Assembly (NCBI GenBank): GCA_949825045.1
Contig: OX463808.1
Coordinates: 31,929,674 to 31,993,673 of the forward strand
Reading direction: 5' to 3'
Origin: Argyresthia goedartella
Lineage: Eukaryota > Arthropoda > Insecta > Lepidoptera > Argyresthiidae
Length of the DNA stretch: 64,000 nt
Part shown: positions 42,851 through 53,984 of the stretch, piece after piece
Numbering within the stretch: position 1 is the first letter of the stretch
Layout of the letters: the number at the start of each line of letters is the position of its first letter
Notes under the pieces: model-generated
The model's database searches: none
Told to the model about the DNA's origin: nothing
The model's input: the letters and a program-made list of their open reading frames with translations, nothing else
Made by a program: the position numbers and the translations under genes

Positions 42851-44428
42851 TTAGATTGACTTGTCCTCCAAGAAGTCCTCTAACTTATAGTATGATTTTT
42901 TGATTAAGAAATATCTAAGTCCAGCCTTGTATGAATGAAGTTGCTCAATGTCTCTTATGGATTTAGGCAGCTTATTATACACTTTTGGCGCCATACCAAA
43001 TATACTTTTGCTGAATAAAGCAGTAGAGCGGGGAGGTGCACTTAATTTAGTATCTCTTTTACTATTCATTTTCCTAAACAAGCACCAGTTTGTTTTTACA
43101 AATACAGCAGTTTCATAAATATATAATGATGTCAATGTCAATATACCTAACATTTTAAAATGAAGAACGCAACTGTCTGTAGGTTTCAATTTACAAATTG
43201 CCCTTATACACCGTTTTTGTGCTCTAAAAGCTTTATCTTTGTCGGTTGAGTTGCCCCAGAAAAATAATGCCATACCTTAAAGTCGAGGCGACAAAAGCAT
43301 GATACACGGTTAATAAAGCTGATTGCCCAGTAACTTTGGCAAGCATATATAGAGCATAGGAAAACTGACTTAGTTTTTTGCAAACATGCTCTACTTGTGG
43401 TTTCCATGTCAGATGTGAGTCAATATTAAGTCCTAAGAATTTGAATACATTTATTTTGTAAATTTTTTTATTATTATAGTGGATGTCAAGAGTGTTTGTT
43501 ATTTGATTGTAATTATTTTTAAATGTCATTATGTTAGTTTTATCAAGATTGATTATCAGATTATTACGGCTCAGCCATTCAATAATATCGTTAAGGGAAT
43601 TATTAATTTCAGATGCGTATGTATTTTCATCTCGACAATCCGCAATCATCGTACTGTCATCTGCAAATAATACCATTGGGTAACTTACTGACATAGGGAG
43701 ATCATTGATGTAGATGAGGAATAGTAGTGGTCCTAATACGCTACCTTGTGGTACGCCACATTTAACCGTTCTCGGGCCTGATGTGTATTGATTTTCTGTT
43801 TTTGTTTTCTGACATATTCTGGAAATCTGTGGTAACTGTGTTCTGTCACTCAGGTAGCTTTTAATAAGTTCAAGCACATTACCTCGTACACCGTAAACAT
43901 CCAGTTTGTTTATAAGTGTTTCATGGTCGACGAAGTCGAATGCTTTCGTCATGTCCATGTACAACGCTGAAATAGGTATTTTTTTATCTAAACACGTCAC
44001 TACCTGCATTAAGAAATCATAAATGGCCATGTCGATCGTCTTACCCTTTCTAAAACCCTTTCCTTTGCGAATAGACATTTTTTCTCAAAATATTGGTAGA
44101 GACTATTATAAATTACTCTTTCGAAGATCTTTGATATTATGGGGATGAGCGCAACTGGTCTATAGAAACTCATGTCTTCACGGTCTTTTTTCTTGAAGAG
44201 CGGTCTAATAATCGAAGTTTTCAACTTCTCTGAAAATACACCCTGTTGTATCGATAGGTTAAATATACTGCTCAAAACCGGTGCTATTAAATCCGATACG
44301 TATTTAATAACTTTTGTGCATAGATTGTCATATCCAGTACTGTTTGTGTCTTTTAGATTTTTTATTATTTGATATACCTCGTATGGAGTAGTCGGATTTA
44401 GGAATAATGAGTTGGGGTTGAAAGACAT
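42851..44428 (-). pseudogene. LINE-E reverse transcriptase, in three frames
   Basis: 44009-44428 has SIIRPLFKKKDREDMSFYRP. 43233-44078 has MDMTKAFDFVDH, CGVPQGSVLGPLLFLIYIND and LFADDSTMI. 42851-43273 has the C-terminus (KRCIRAICKLKPTDSC, APKVYNKLPKSIRD). The frames overlap by short stretches, so each join is a simple frameshift. All catalytic aspartates are retained. Confidence 0.85.
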
Positions 44429-44438
44429 CTTTATATGG

Positions 44439-45656
44439 TTATTTGTGGCATTTGCTTGACGTTGTTGTGATGTCTGATCGATGTAAAAGTTCAGTGATAA
44501 GATGATCTTCCATTTTTATTTGTTTTATGTAGTTTTTTGGTTTAGTTTTATTGTTGTGATAATTATTTATTATTTTCCATGTGGCTTTGGATTTATTAGT
44601 TGATGTTTTTATTTGATATTCGTTTTGGGACTTTTGCGTTAATTTTATTATTTTTTTGATTCTTATTGAATAGGTTTTAAAGCTTTGTTTGTTTTGTTGG
44701 TTTGGATGCAGTCTAGATTTCCATAATAGCTCTCGCTTCCTTTTTGTACATTGTTTGATACCTTTCGATACCCATTGTGGTCGTTTGTTGCTTGAGATCC
44801 TTACCTTGATTTTAGGAAAACAGAGATCATACAAAAGTTTAAAAGTATTATGGAACTCAGCAAACGCCTCATTAGCATCGTAGCTATTGAATACCTCACT
44901 GAAACTGAGACTTGAAAGGTGCTCTTTGAACTTCTTTAGGTAATCTTTACTGTAGTCTTGTCTATAAACTGACCAACTCTGGAGGACGTTGAAATGTTTT
45001 ACTGGACATTTTAGTAACTGTCCTGTATGGTCTGAAAGCGCAAACTCTACTATCTTGCCCTTACAGCCTTTGATATTATGGATGAAATTGTCCAAACATG
45101 TGCCACTGCTTACACATGTTGGCTTATTGAATGTGAGCTTTAGATTGTAGTTCTGTAACATATCTTCGAAATAAATCGAGACTCTATTACGTTTAAGTCG
45201 ATCTATATTAAAGTCTCCATACACAATAGTTTTTCTCCTACCTTGGCAAAGTCTAGATAATAGTTTATCTATGTTGTTAAAGAAGATGTTATAAGTCTTT
45301 GTATCATACTTCGCTTTTCTATATACGCATATTAAATTTATATTGTGCTCAGTTAGTGTGATACCACAGCATTCTATTATATTAGGAATATTACAGTCCA
45401 CTAAATCTATTGCATTATATTTAAGTTCTTGTTTTACTAGTATAGCAGCACCGCCACTTCGTGTGCTCCTGGCAGAATATGTGGCCAGTGTGTAATTTAC
45501 AACATTCAAAGAGTAGATATCGGTGTCAATCATATTGTGTTCTGTAATTCCTATAATATCAACTGATACTCCATTTGTTATTTGCTCCTCTAAGTGTACA
45601 GTTAATAGGTCCGATTTATTTATGAGGCCGTCAATATTTTGGTGTAATAAATACAT
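44439..45656 (-). CDS. LINE-E endonuclease and linker
   Basis: A 405-aa frame starting MYLLHQNIDGLINKSDLL, with GITEHNMIDTD, GGAAILVKQEL, IVYGDFNIDRL, SGTCLDNFIHN and FALSDHTGQLL. These are the AP-endonuclease motifs in order. It ends 11 bp before the first RT frame, probably after a single frameshift. Confidence 0.8.
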   Translation of the reverse strand: MYLLHQNIDGLINKSDLLTVHLEEQITNGVSVDIIGITEHNMIDTDIYSLNVVNYTLATYSARSTRSGGAAILVKQELKYNAIDLVDCNIPNIIECCGITLTEHNINLICVYRKAKYDTKTYNIFFNNIDKLLSRLCQGRRKTIVYGDFNIDRLKRNRVSIYFEDMLQNYNLKLTFNKPTCVSSGTCLDNFIHNIKGCKGKIVEFALSDHTGQLLKCPVKHFNVLQSWSVYRQDYSKDYLKKFKEHLSSLSFSEVFNSYDANEAFAEFHNTFKLLYDLCFPKIKVRISSNKRPQWVSKGIKQCTKRKRELLWKSRLHPNQQNKQSFKTYSIRIKKIIKLTQKSQNEYQIKTSTNKSKATWKIINNYHNNKTKPKNYIKQIKMEDHLITELLHRSDITTTSSKCHK

Positions 45657-45664
45657 TTATACAG

Positions 45665-46252
45665 TTATTTACGAAAAAAAATGTTGTTTTTGTTTCTCTC
45701 ATTATCATCATTTTCATTTACATTATTATTTAAATTTTTATCATTAATATCACAGAGTTTCGCATTATTATCAATATTTTTTAAATTGCTATCATTGTCA
45801 GTCACATTATTGCTATTTATATATTTGATCTTATTTGCTGTAGTACAATTATAATCAATTTCAAAATTGTCCGTCTGGGTCTCTACATTAACCAAAGCAG
45901 GCAATTCGGTAGGGAAACTAGTTTGAGTCGTACTCGAGCAAAGACGCTCCATTTGCGTTCCTGTATGAGTCAGACACAAATTGTTCTGCCAGTGATCAAT
46001 TCTAAAAATTCTGAGAATTTCTCCTAACACCTGTCTACATGCGTATTGTTTGTTGAGTGTACCTTTCCCAAAATAATATGTTTCATCATTATAGCTTATG
46101 TCCAAGAAAGTGGTTTGAGAAAATCGAGAGCATAAATGCCTGAAACTAGAGTTGACTATTTTTTCATTTAGGTACTTACATTTAGTGGATTTACATAGAA
46201 TTACCTTACATTGTAAGAGGAGGCTAAGATTATAGTATAAAAGAGACTTCAA
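45665..46252 (-). CDS. Putative LINE-E ORF1
   Basis: A 195-aa frame that ends 8 bp upstream of the endonuclease frame. The N-terminal half has scattered Cys and aromatic residues; the C-terminal half is very rich in Asn and Asp. No zinc knuckle or RRM-like domain is visible. Its place directly before the endonuclease is the main reason for the ORF1 call. Confidence 0.5.
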   Translation of the reverse strand: MKSLLYYNLSLLLQCKVILCKSTKCKYLNEKIVNSSFRHLCSRFSQTTFLDISYNDETYYFGKGTLNKQYACRQVLGEILRIFRIDHWQNNLCLTHTGTQMERLCSSTTQTSFPTELPALVNVETQTDNFEIDYNCTTANKIKYINSNNVTDNDSNLKNIDNNAKLCDINDKNLNNNVNENDDNERNKNNIFFRK

Positions 46253-46461
46253 AGATTGACAGACGTCATTATTGCGTCACGATGCGGAGGACTGCTGCGC
46301 ACGCCCGGGTAAATCTATGAATAATTTTATTTTTATGGCAAATGGATGTGTTGTTTGTTGTGGATATGATTTACTAATACATATACATTAGCTGCATACT
46401 AATGCTCAAATCGCGAACTAATTCTTCGGTTTATACTTCTTTTCACTAACCCCAACTTGGC

Positions 46462-46590
46462 TGTATAGTATTCTATACATTGCTACTTTTGCCGAATTCA
46501 TGCTAGTTTGTGTTATGTATAGTATTCTATACACTGCTTCTTTTGCCAGAATCCAGCAAATTTTTGTTATGTATAGTATTCTTCACATCA
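46462..46590. repeat. 54-bp tandem repeat with inner hairpin
   Basis: About 2.4 units starting TGTATAGTATTCTATAC at 46462, 46516 and 46570. The start word folds as GTATAG-TATT-CTATAC. It lies about 170 bp upstream of the piggyBac-like coding remnant. Confidence 0.8.
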
Positions 46591-46759
46591 TAACTGTCTT
46601 GATCAAGAAAATTTTCGGTACTTAAGTACCTCTTTTACAGTCTGTCTATCTTATACCTATGCTTGCATGGTGTTGTGTGCTTTCTGGCATGATATTTTTT
46701 GTTCTAGCCATCACGAAATCGGTGTCAGCGTATATTAGCGCTTGTACCTAAGATCAATT

Positions 46760-47590
46760 CCAGGTCCGATCTCAGCGGTGGCTCGAGCAGTGAAGAAGAA
46801 GATATAAACATTGCGGATTCTTCCCCTACCCCGTCCATAGATTCTTCACTAGAACGACTCAATATATCATGTACACCCGAACCGTCCATCGATTACTATG
46901 GAGAAGACTCAGATGGAGATACTTCGCGCTATCAAACACTACAAACTACTGCTGAAATACACCATCAAAGTTATCAAGATGTTCAAGCTCAGGAAACGCC
47001 ACTCACGCCGATTATAGCACATGTATTTACAAATCCATCTGAATGTAATTATGATGCTATCCCTTCGATCTGTAGTAGCCAAAAAGATCAAGAAGTCTAA
47101 ACAGATAAACAAACTTATTTTCGGATGGAAAAAGTCAAGGTTTGAACATGCTGCCGAGATAACTGACTCCGTTTTCAATGAAACAATCCCGTGTGACTGG
47201 TCTGCTTAAGATTATTTTTATCACTTTTTCCCAGAAGCCCTTATTGATGATAATATATGCAACAATACAAATCTTTACAGCGTTCAAGAGACAGTAAAGT
47301 CCATAAAGGTGACTAGAGAGGAAATACAAAACTTTTTGGCCATAAACATCTTTATGCGGATTGTTGTTATGCCATCATACGATGACTACTGCAAAACCAG
47401 TTTACGTTTTAAACAAATCAGAAGATATAATCATTTCACAGACAACACTCAGGCTGACCAGTCAGAAAGATATTTCAAACTACGTCCACTTCTCGAGTGT
47501 GTCAGAGCCCAATGTCTTTCTGTTGAAGAATATTTTTTTTTAGTGTAGTGAGATGATCATACCTTACAAAGGAAAAAAAAGTGGGTTCTC
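46760..47590 (+). pseudogene. piggyBac-like transposase, N-terminal remnant
   Basis: An acidic serine-rich N-terminus (GGSSSEEEDINIADSSPTPS) leads to the piggyBac N-domain: FEHAAEITDSVFNE, DYFYHFFPEALIDD, NLYSVQETVKS and VTREEIQNFLAINIFMRIVV. MPSYDDYCK, RFKQIRRYNHFTDNT and EMIIPYKGKKS follow. Stops and frameshifts occur near 47100, 47208 and 47547. The catalytic DDD region beyond the first aspartate and the C-terminal cysteine finger are missing; a SINE begins where the homology ends. Confidence 0.8.
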
Positions 47591-47775
47591 GAGGATACTA
47601 GACAACGATACACATACTTATATAGATAAATATTATACTTAGATAGATAAACAACCATGACTAGGGTACAAACATTCGTCCTCATCAAACAAATATTTGC
47701 CCCCACCGGGACTCGAACCCGGGACCCTTGGTTTCGTAGGCAGCGTCACTGCCGACTCGGCCATTCGCCATTATT
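47590..47775 (-). mobile_element. tRNA-derived SINE, minus copy (3'-truncated)
   Basis: Minus-strand A box (complement at 47752-47763) and B box (complement at 47709-47719) fit pol III promoters. The body matches the plus copy at 48080-48350 up to GTATCGTTGTCTAGTA, where it meets the piggyBac relic. A tRNA cloverleaf could be drawn around the boxes, but the flanking body shows it is a SINE. Confidence 0.75.
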
Positions 47776-48079
47776 GTATAATATACTATCAGTTTCTCAT
47801 TTTCTAAAAATGTGTATTTTTTTTAATTATTTTTCCAACCTTTCTAAGCATGCCAATAAACATAAAAACCATGAATAATTGAGTTTTTTTTGATAAAAAA
47901 TGTCCTGCTACCTTAAAGGGAAAGAGTTGGTGAAGTCAAACCAAGACCAAAATGTTTAGTCAAAATCTTCGCGAATCCTGAACGAAACGTATACACTGTC
48001 TGCTTACGTACATATAGTGTTCTCTTTTGTTTTTTTCTTGGTTGTGTATTATAAATGTAATAAATCGGCGTCGTCACGA

Positions 48080-48350
48080 CGACCCGAATGGCTGAGTCGG
48101 CAGTGACCCTGCCTACGAATCCAAGGGTCCCGGGTTCGAGTCCCGGTGGGGGCAAATATTTGTTTGATAAGGACGAATGTTTGTACCCTAGTCATGGCTG
48201 TTTATATATCTAAGTATGATATTTATCTATATAAGTATGTGTATCGTTGTCTAGTACCCAAGATACAGGGAATCCTAGTTTGGGGCTAGATCAATGTGTG
48301 TAAATAGCGTCCAAGGTATTATTATTATTATTATCATTATTTATGGCAGG
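48080..48350 (+). mobile_element. tRNA-derived SINE, plus copy
   Basis: A box TGGCTGAGTCGG at 48089-48100 and B box GGTTCGAGTCC at 48133-48143, 32 bp apart. A SINE body follows, with an ATT-repeat tail at about 48318-48345. It lies in inverted orientation to the copy 300 bp upstream. Confidence 0.8.
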
Positions 48351-48359
48351 AAATGTTTC

Positions 48360-49080
48360 GTGATTACTACCACAGTCTTATTATAAATAAATATGTATTG
48401 AATTTAAAGTCGGACATCGAAACACATGTTACCGCGATTGTCATTGCTTTGGTTTTACAAAAAGAAACCTTATTGTTTTTTTTGTGTCATGAAATGTAAT
48501 TAAGAAATGTATTGAATATTGACTTATGTATTTGTGTTAGTGTAAAGGCGCCGTATCATATCAGTTCTCATAACCCCAGTTGTATTCAAGTTGTTATTTA
48601 TAGCTCAGGATGTAACAAGATAGGTTTGGCAGAACTAATAAAATAAATGCAGATAGGTACCTATTTCATTCTTGAAACTCAATTGTAATTGTAAGTATGG
48701 GTGTCACAGGAACTAAGTCAGCAACTACGTGTGGGTACGTTGTGGGTCGTGTATAGGTACTTGCATTTAGCAATATTGTATGATGTACTACCAACAAAAA
48801 TCTAGTGTGTAATATTGTATTATTTAATTATTCAAAAAAAAAATTCTTTTTTTAAAAAGGGGGGGATGAGTGTACGGGTAACAGTTCTGATATGTCAGCA
48901 TAACCGCGCGACGATTTTGTCGTTCCGTGGACATGAACAGAGTAGCATGTGTACCTACTTATATATACCGTGTACGAAATCTGTGTACTTAGGTTGAGTT
49001 AAAAATAAACAATTTATATAAGTTTTATGAAGTGCTTTAATTAACAGTCCCCTAAAATGTTAAAGCAGCTTACTCAGTTT
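48360..49080. other. Unassigned AT-rich spacer
   Basis: No gene or element motif recognised. An A run and a G7 run flank 48834-48865. Confidence 0.4.
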
Positions 49081-49099
49081 TTGTGGAAGCGTCGGTCGC

Positions 49100-49640
49100 T
49101 TGAGTATCTGCACATCTTGCAACAGCACCTTAAGTGAACTGACAAAGTAGTCCCGCTAGCATTGGTAACCTAAGTTAAGCATGCCGGTTTCGCAGTCGCA
49201 GATGCCCTCTCTCGTCCTCATCCCCCGTAGCCCAGTAAAACGGAAACCGCTACGACTGGCGGAGGGTTCGGATGCAGCCTCTGACCGGCAGTCACTTCTG
49301 ACTTCAACTGCCGCCCTAGGCCATCGACATTGCCTTGATATCTCGCCGGATCCGCCAGGACTCGGTGCTTATCAGCGTGAGCTGCCTTCACCACCGAGTT
49401 AGGCTTGTGCACATGCGGGAGCTGTCCGCGTAGAAACCTGTCTATCGAAGTCTTCAGGCCCCCTCACCGGATTTAGCCCACGAGCCGACGACATGGTGTA
49501 CCGGGGTGTGGCCATCGAGTGCATAACGACTTCTTGGAGCCACCGGTGAGAGTTTGTAGAATGCCTACCAGTATGATTTGCCTACCCTACGGGTCGGTTG
49601 CAAACCCTAGAGCACCCTACTATACACCATACGGTTTTAA
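49100..49640 (+). other. GC-rich block, perhaps a LINE 5' end
   Basis: Noticeably more GC-rich than its surroundings, with an open frame at 49181-49402 rich in Ser, Pro and Arg. It lies about 150 bp before an RTE/Bm1-like 3' tail (49790-49910), so it may be the 5' end of an internally deleted LINE. No motif confirms this. Confidence 0.3.
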
Positions 49641-49789
49641 TATATTGATACGTTGCATTTAAGTAACTGTGTATGCAGTCTATTTTTAGCAAATAGGGGT
49701 TATCAGTAAGTATGTATGTATTATATATTACTCGTATTACTTATAGAGTTCTATTGTACGCGCAGGTCTTCCCCCGCTCAACCAGCACC

Positions 49790-49910
49790 TTTCGTAGCCA
49801 TCATGGTTTAAATGGTTTGGTTTGCTGGAAGAAATCTCTTCTTAGAGTTAAGCTGGCCTTTGTACATTTTTTAAATTATAATTTATTGGTATGTCTGTTT
49901 TGTGTAGTTC
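49790..49910 (+). mobile_element. RTE/Bm1-like 3' tail
   Basis: GGTTTGCTGGAAGAAATCTC followed by TTCTTAGAGTTAAGCTGGCC. It is the same family as 22290-22400, with a partly decayed hairpin. Confidence 0.5.
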
Positions 49911-49914
49911 AATA

Positions 49915-50655
49915 AAAAAATTACAAATCAACCAGAAATATCAGAAGTGTCAAAATTATGCAGATATTCAAGCTATATTTATTTTACAGAAAATATCTAT
50001 TCTGGAAATTTATAATTTAAAACGCATATACTCCATAAGACAGCTTTTAAGAGAAATCGACATTCAAACTGTCAATAAAAAGTATGTACGCAAGAACATT
50101 AAAACATTTTCCAAATTTAGCGATAGATGTAATATTAACCTTAGAAATAATCAAAGACTAGTTACGCTCGTGCAGGTTAGCAATTCTTTCAAGGGTCAGT
50201 GCATTCTCGACTAGAACAATATACCCCTGGAGATTATGTAATTTCCATTAGAGCAATTTAAAAAACAAGTAAAAGCCGACTTTGTCAAAAATAATAAGAC
50301 TTTGTTCAAGTTTACTTAAATGAACTTTAATTACAATACATAATTACAAAATTATTAACCCCAAAGACTGTGTTGAGCTAGATTAACCACATACAGTCCC
50401 AACATTTAAGATTCTTGAACATTGTAATATCCCTTTTTCGACAAAGGGGTTAATCTCACTCAACATAGAACTTGCTATTAATAATTTTGTAATTATTTAT
50501 TCCTGATTATTAATTATAATAATTAATATTTGTATCAGTTAAACACAACTAATTCTCAAAGATATCTAAAAATCAATCTGTGGGATTTTCTTCGCCCTTA
50601 TTCTCCCACAGTGGACCAAAGTAGAAAAGAAGCAAAAAATGACGTTTGCTAACTA
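49915..50655 (+). pseudogene. LINE C-terminal fragment with hairpin 3' UTR
   Basis: The frame 49891-50214 gives a LINE C-terminal helix-rich region (VNKKYVRKNIKTFSKFSDRC, SFKGQCI), continuing after a stop with NNIPLEIM and FPLEQFKKQVKADFVK. The 3' UTR follows with the conserved CTGTGGGA/CTCCCACAG hairpin at 50578-50611. This copy ties the hairpin tail to a coding LINE. The sequence ends at a junction with LINE-X near 50655. Confidence 0.65.
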
Positions 50656-50659
50656 GTTT

Positions 50660-50800
50660 ACTGGGGGAGAGCAGCAGATATAAATACGATTATTTTTTTT
50701 ACAAAAAAGGGCGATCAGGGCGATATATCAATTAGATGCTAGATAATCATTATGAGAAAAATTCAAAGAAATTAATATACTTACGGTTACCTGTCGATAT
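50660..50800 (+). pseudogene. LINE-X C-terminal fragment, left half
   Basis: Nearly the same as the minus-strand LINE at 61700-61930 (GGGGGAGAGCAGCAGATATA and the following GCGATCAGGGCGATATATC). It stops at CCTGTCGATAT and resumes at 53985, so LINE-F inserted here. Confidence 0.8.
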
Positions 50801-50869
50801 GTTACGCGCGCGAACCCGTGTGGATTGGTTGTGTCGCTCTAGCCTGTGAGGTGTGTTTGCGTAATTAAA

Positions 50870-51145
50870 ATGAATAACAAAATATGCTCCAAGTGTGCTG
50901 ACGATGTCGTGGACGGTGTCCCGTGTAAAGGCTGCAATGGATTATTTCATTATAATTGTGCCGGATTTACGGAATCGAGCTACCGTAGGACGAACGTGGA
51001 GAAAAAATGTGCCTGGCGCTGCGCTTCTTGCCGCGCCGCCGCCGCTGCAGGTCCCGCGACCGCCATCAAATCGGCGGCGCCGCCGGCGGAACCTACCCTC
51101 GCTCAGGTCATAAATGAGATAAAGTCTCTCTCTACTTGTCGATGA
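50870..51145 (+). pseudogene. LINE-F ORF1 N-terminus (PHD-like finger)
   Basis: The first ATG at 50870 gives MNNKICSKCADD. A Cys/His finger follows, with C-x2-C, C-x2-C, H-x4-C and C-x2-C spacing (CKGCNGLFHYNC, WRCASC), as in PHD fingers found in some LINE ORF1 proteins. An Ala/Pro-rich stretch follows and the frame ends at the internal deletion junction. Confidence 0.7.
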
Positions 51146-53753
51146 TACCAGTAACTCAGAGCTATGGGTTAGCATATCACTGGGCCCGGCAGCACGACGC
51201 TCATCAACTCTTACTAGATACCTACATATATGCTGCGTATATTATCCTCACCGTCAAAACCACCATGATATATTAGAATATTTTTTCAATTAAGTGAGCG
51301 AACTTGTCTCTGACCACTTTAATGATGAGTTTTTATTGTTAGGTGACTTCAATACTACTGATGTCGTATGGACTAAGAGCACATTCGCGGATTTATTGCA
51401 TATCACATCAAATGATAAATTATCCTGTGAGATCTCAGATTTCTTGGCATTAACCAATTTGAATCAATTTAACAACTGCTATAATATAAATAATAGACTA
51501 CTGGACCTGATATTTTCGAACGTTTCGTGTCAGGTATCAAAATGTTTTCTACCCATAACAAAGGAAGATGCACATCATCCCAGTTTATTAATCAACCTCA
51601 ACATATTGTCTGACTCTTTTCTTAAACCCAACTCATATGAAAAACATATGTTCAATCTTGGCGACTATGCGGCAATTAATACAAACTTATCTAAAACGGA
51701 TTGGAGTGTACTCTCACATATGGACACAGAAAGCTCAGTTTCTCATTTATACTCAATAATAAATAACCTTATTACTCAATACATCCCTAAGCGTAGGGTG
51801 TCAAACTCAAATGGCTACCCTGTCTGGTTTAACAAACCACTCATTAAACTCAGTCGTGAAAAGCGGAAGATACACAAATTATGGAAAACTTATAATAACC
51901 CTATCGATTATATTGAATTTAAAAAATTAAGAGCCAGATTCAAACTTACAGAACGTATTTGTTATGAAAGCTATATCAGCTTAATCCAAGAAAAAATTGT
52001 AGAAGACCCTAAACACTTTTGGTCATTTGTCAAATCCCGATCTGATTCAAATAAAATTCCTAATATAATGACTTTCAACAACATTATTTCTTCAGATGGT
52101 CAAGAAATAAGCGATATGTTCAATGACTACTTTTATTCTGTCTTTTCTTCTGCAGGCAGAGCTAGGCCCGACTTGGATTCCTCTGCGCATTCGTCCACAA
52201 ATAGTGTCGTTGACCTATCATCAGTCATAATCGATGATAATACTGTACTCAAAGCGTTTAAATCTGTAGATCCTCACAAAGGTCCTGGACATGATAAAAT
52301 ACACCCTCTGTTTATCATCAAATGCGCCGACGAACTCTGCAATCCCTTAAAGATTATTTTTAACAAATCATTAACCGAACATAGATTCCCCGATTTCTGG
52401 AAAATAGCACTTATCACACCCATTCATAAGGGTGGCAATAGACAATTAGTAGACAAATACAGACCAATTTCTAAACTTTGTATCTTTGGTAAACTCTTTG
52501 AGAAAATAGTCTCGGATTATATTACTTCCGTTATCTTCCGCCATATTATTCCTCAGCAACACGGTTTTGTCCGTGGTCGCAGTGTTGAAACAAATCTTAT
52601 TGACTTTACTGACTTTGTTATCCATGCAATGGAAGCGGGAGCACAGGTAGACGCCATATATACAGATTTCTCTAAAGCATTTGATAAAATCAGTCACTCG
52701 TTACTTCTTGAGAAACTAATTATAATCGGTATTCATGGCGATCTGCTGCGCTGGATCGCATCTTACATTAATAACCGTAGTCAAGCTGTATCAGTGAAGG
52801 GATTTACATCATCTTTTAAACCAATTCCTTCAGGAGTACCGCAGGGATCTCACATGGGACCTTTGCTTTTCACCATTTTTATAAATAATTTTGGTAAATT
52901 TCTTAATTTTAGTAAGTTTCTCCTTTATGCAGATGATGCTAAACTATTTCACATAATACAATCAAATAATGACTGTCTTAACTTTCAAACAGATATTAAT
53001 AATCTGTTGTTTTACTGCAGCCAAAACCATTTAACACTTAATTGTGACAAATGTTACGTCATTACTTTTATACGAAAACATAATGTCATACGATTTAATT
53101 ATTCCTTGGATGGTAACATCATTAATAGAGTCGATCAAATAAGAGATTTAGGTATAGTGTTGGACAGTGAGTTATGCTTTAACTTGCATATTGATTCCAT
53201 AATTGAGCGAAGCTTCAAGCAGCTTGGTATTATTCTGCGGCAATGCAAACCTTTAAAATCAGCCAAAGCCTATAAGACTCTTTACTTTGCCTACGTTCGG
53301 AGCATCCTTGAGTTTTGTTCTGCTGTGTGGAGTCCACAATACGAAACCCACATCAACCGGCTTGAAAAAATACAAAGAAAGTTTTTGAAGGCGCTTGACA
53401 TAAGAACTCATTATTTTGTCTCTTCTGAAATATCAGCTGAATTTCATAGGATCCCTCTATTAGCAAGCCGTAGACAATTCATGGACGCATGCTTCTTGTT
53501 TAAAACCCTCTCCAATATTGTTGACTGTCCATACATACTTGAAAATCTAAATTTTAAAATCCCTCGATTATCTAGCAGATCCCACGACGTCTTCGTAGTT
53601 ACTCGCTGTCGTACCAACTATGCTCAAAATTCATACATGAGGCGAACCCCTAACTTTTATAACAAACAACTTTCTGGCCCAGATATTGACATATTTAATA
53701 TTTCTTTAGGCTCATTAAAGTTGAAATTAAGGCATATATTGTTTAATTTTTAG
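51134..53753 (+). pseudogene. LINE-F ORF2: partial endonuclease and intact RT
   Basis: One frame with a single TAA at 51291-51293. Upstream of it lies the middle of the endonuclease (SNSELWVSISLGPAARRSS, ICCVYYPHRQ). Downstream an 819-codon frame has LLLGDFNTTDVVW and RLLDLIFSN, then the RT: ITPIHKGGNR, YRPISKLCIF, QQHGFVRGRS and YTDFSKAFDKISH. SGVPQGSHMGPLLF, LYADDAKLF and LGIVLDSELCF complete it, with a full C-terminus. All RT aspartates are present. The endonuclease N-terminus was lost in the deletion, so it cannot nick DNA as it stands. Close relative of LINE-B and LINE-C. Confidence 0.9.
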
Positions 53754-53984
53754 AATAATATTTTTATTTTTATTGTTTTCATGTTGTTATTTTAAATGTT
53801 TTCATTTTAATTGATGTTCCAATAGTTTGCCAAAACCACTAATTGGCTCTCGCAAGGCATGTTACTTTTAATTAGAATTTTTTCATGAAACTCAAGGTCT
53901 ACTTTATAAGCTTATTTATCTAGTCATTGTAATTTTATGTGACCGTTTGTTTTCATACAAATCAAAATAAAATAAATAAATAAA

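Larger units (their letters stand above)
42700..46255 (-). mobile_element. LINE-E, nearly full length
   Basis: Minus-strand element with a putative ORF1, endonuclease, complete RT and a 3' UTR. Only about three frameshifts separate its frames, so it is one of the youngest LINEs here. The exact 3' end and target duplication were not found. Confidence 0.75.
50801..53984 (+). mobile_element. LINE-F, internally deleted, RT intact
   Basis: A 3.2-kb plus-strand LINE inserted in LINE-X. It begins with a short 5' UTR and the start of ORF1, then jumps near 51130 into the middle of the endonuclease and runs to a complete RT. A 3' UTR with a TAAA-repeat tail closes it at about 53966-53984. The flanking duplication is short (ATAT at most) and uncertain because the site is itself AT-repetitive. 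Confidence 0.85.

Noticed and set aside
47700..47775. Functional tRNA gene on the minus strand
   Set aside because: A and B boxes are present, but the sequence continues into a SINE body shared with 48080-48350, and the acceptor stem does not close cleanly.
48085..48152. Functional tRNA gene on the plus strand
   Set aside because: Same SINE family as above; the tRNA-like head is followed by a SINE body and an ATT tail.
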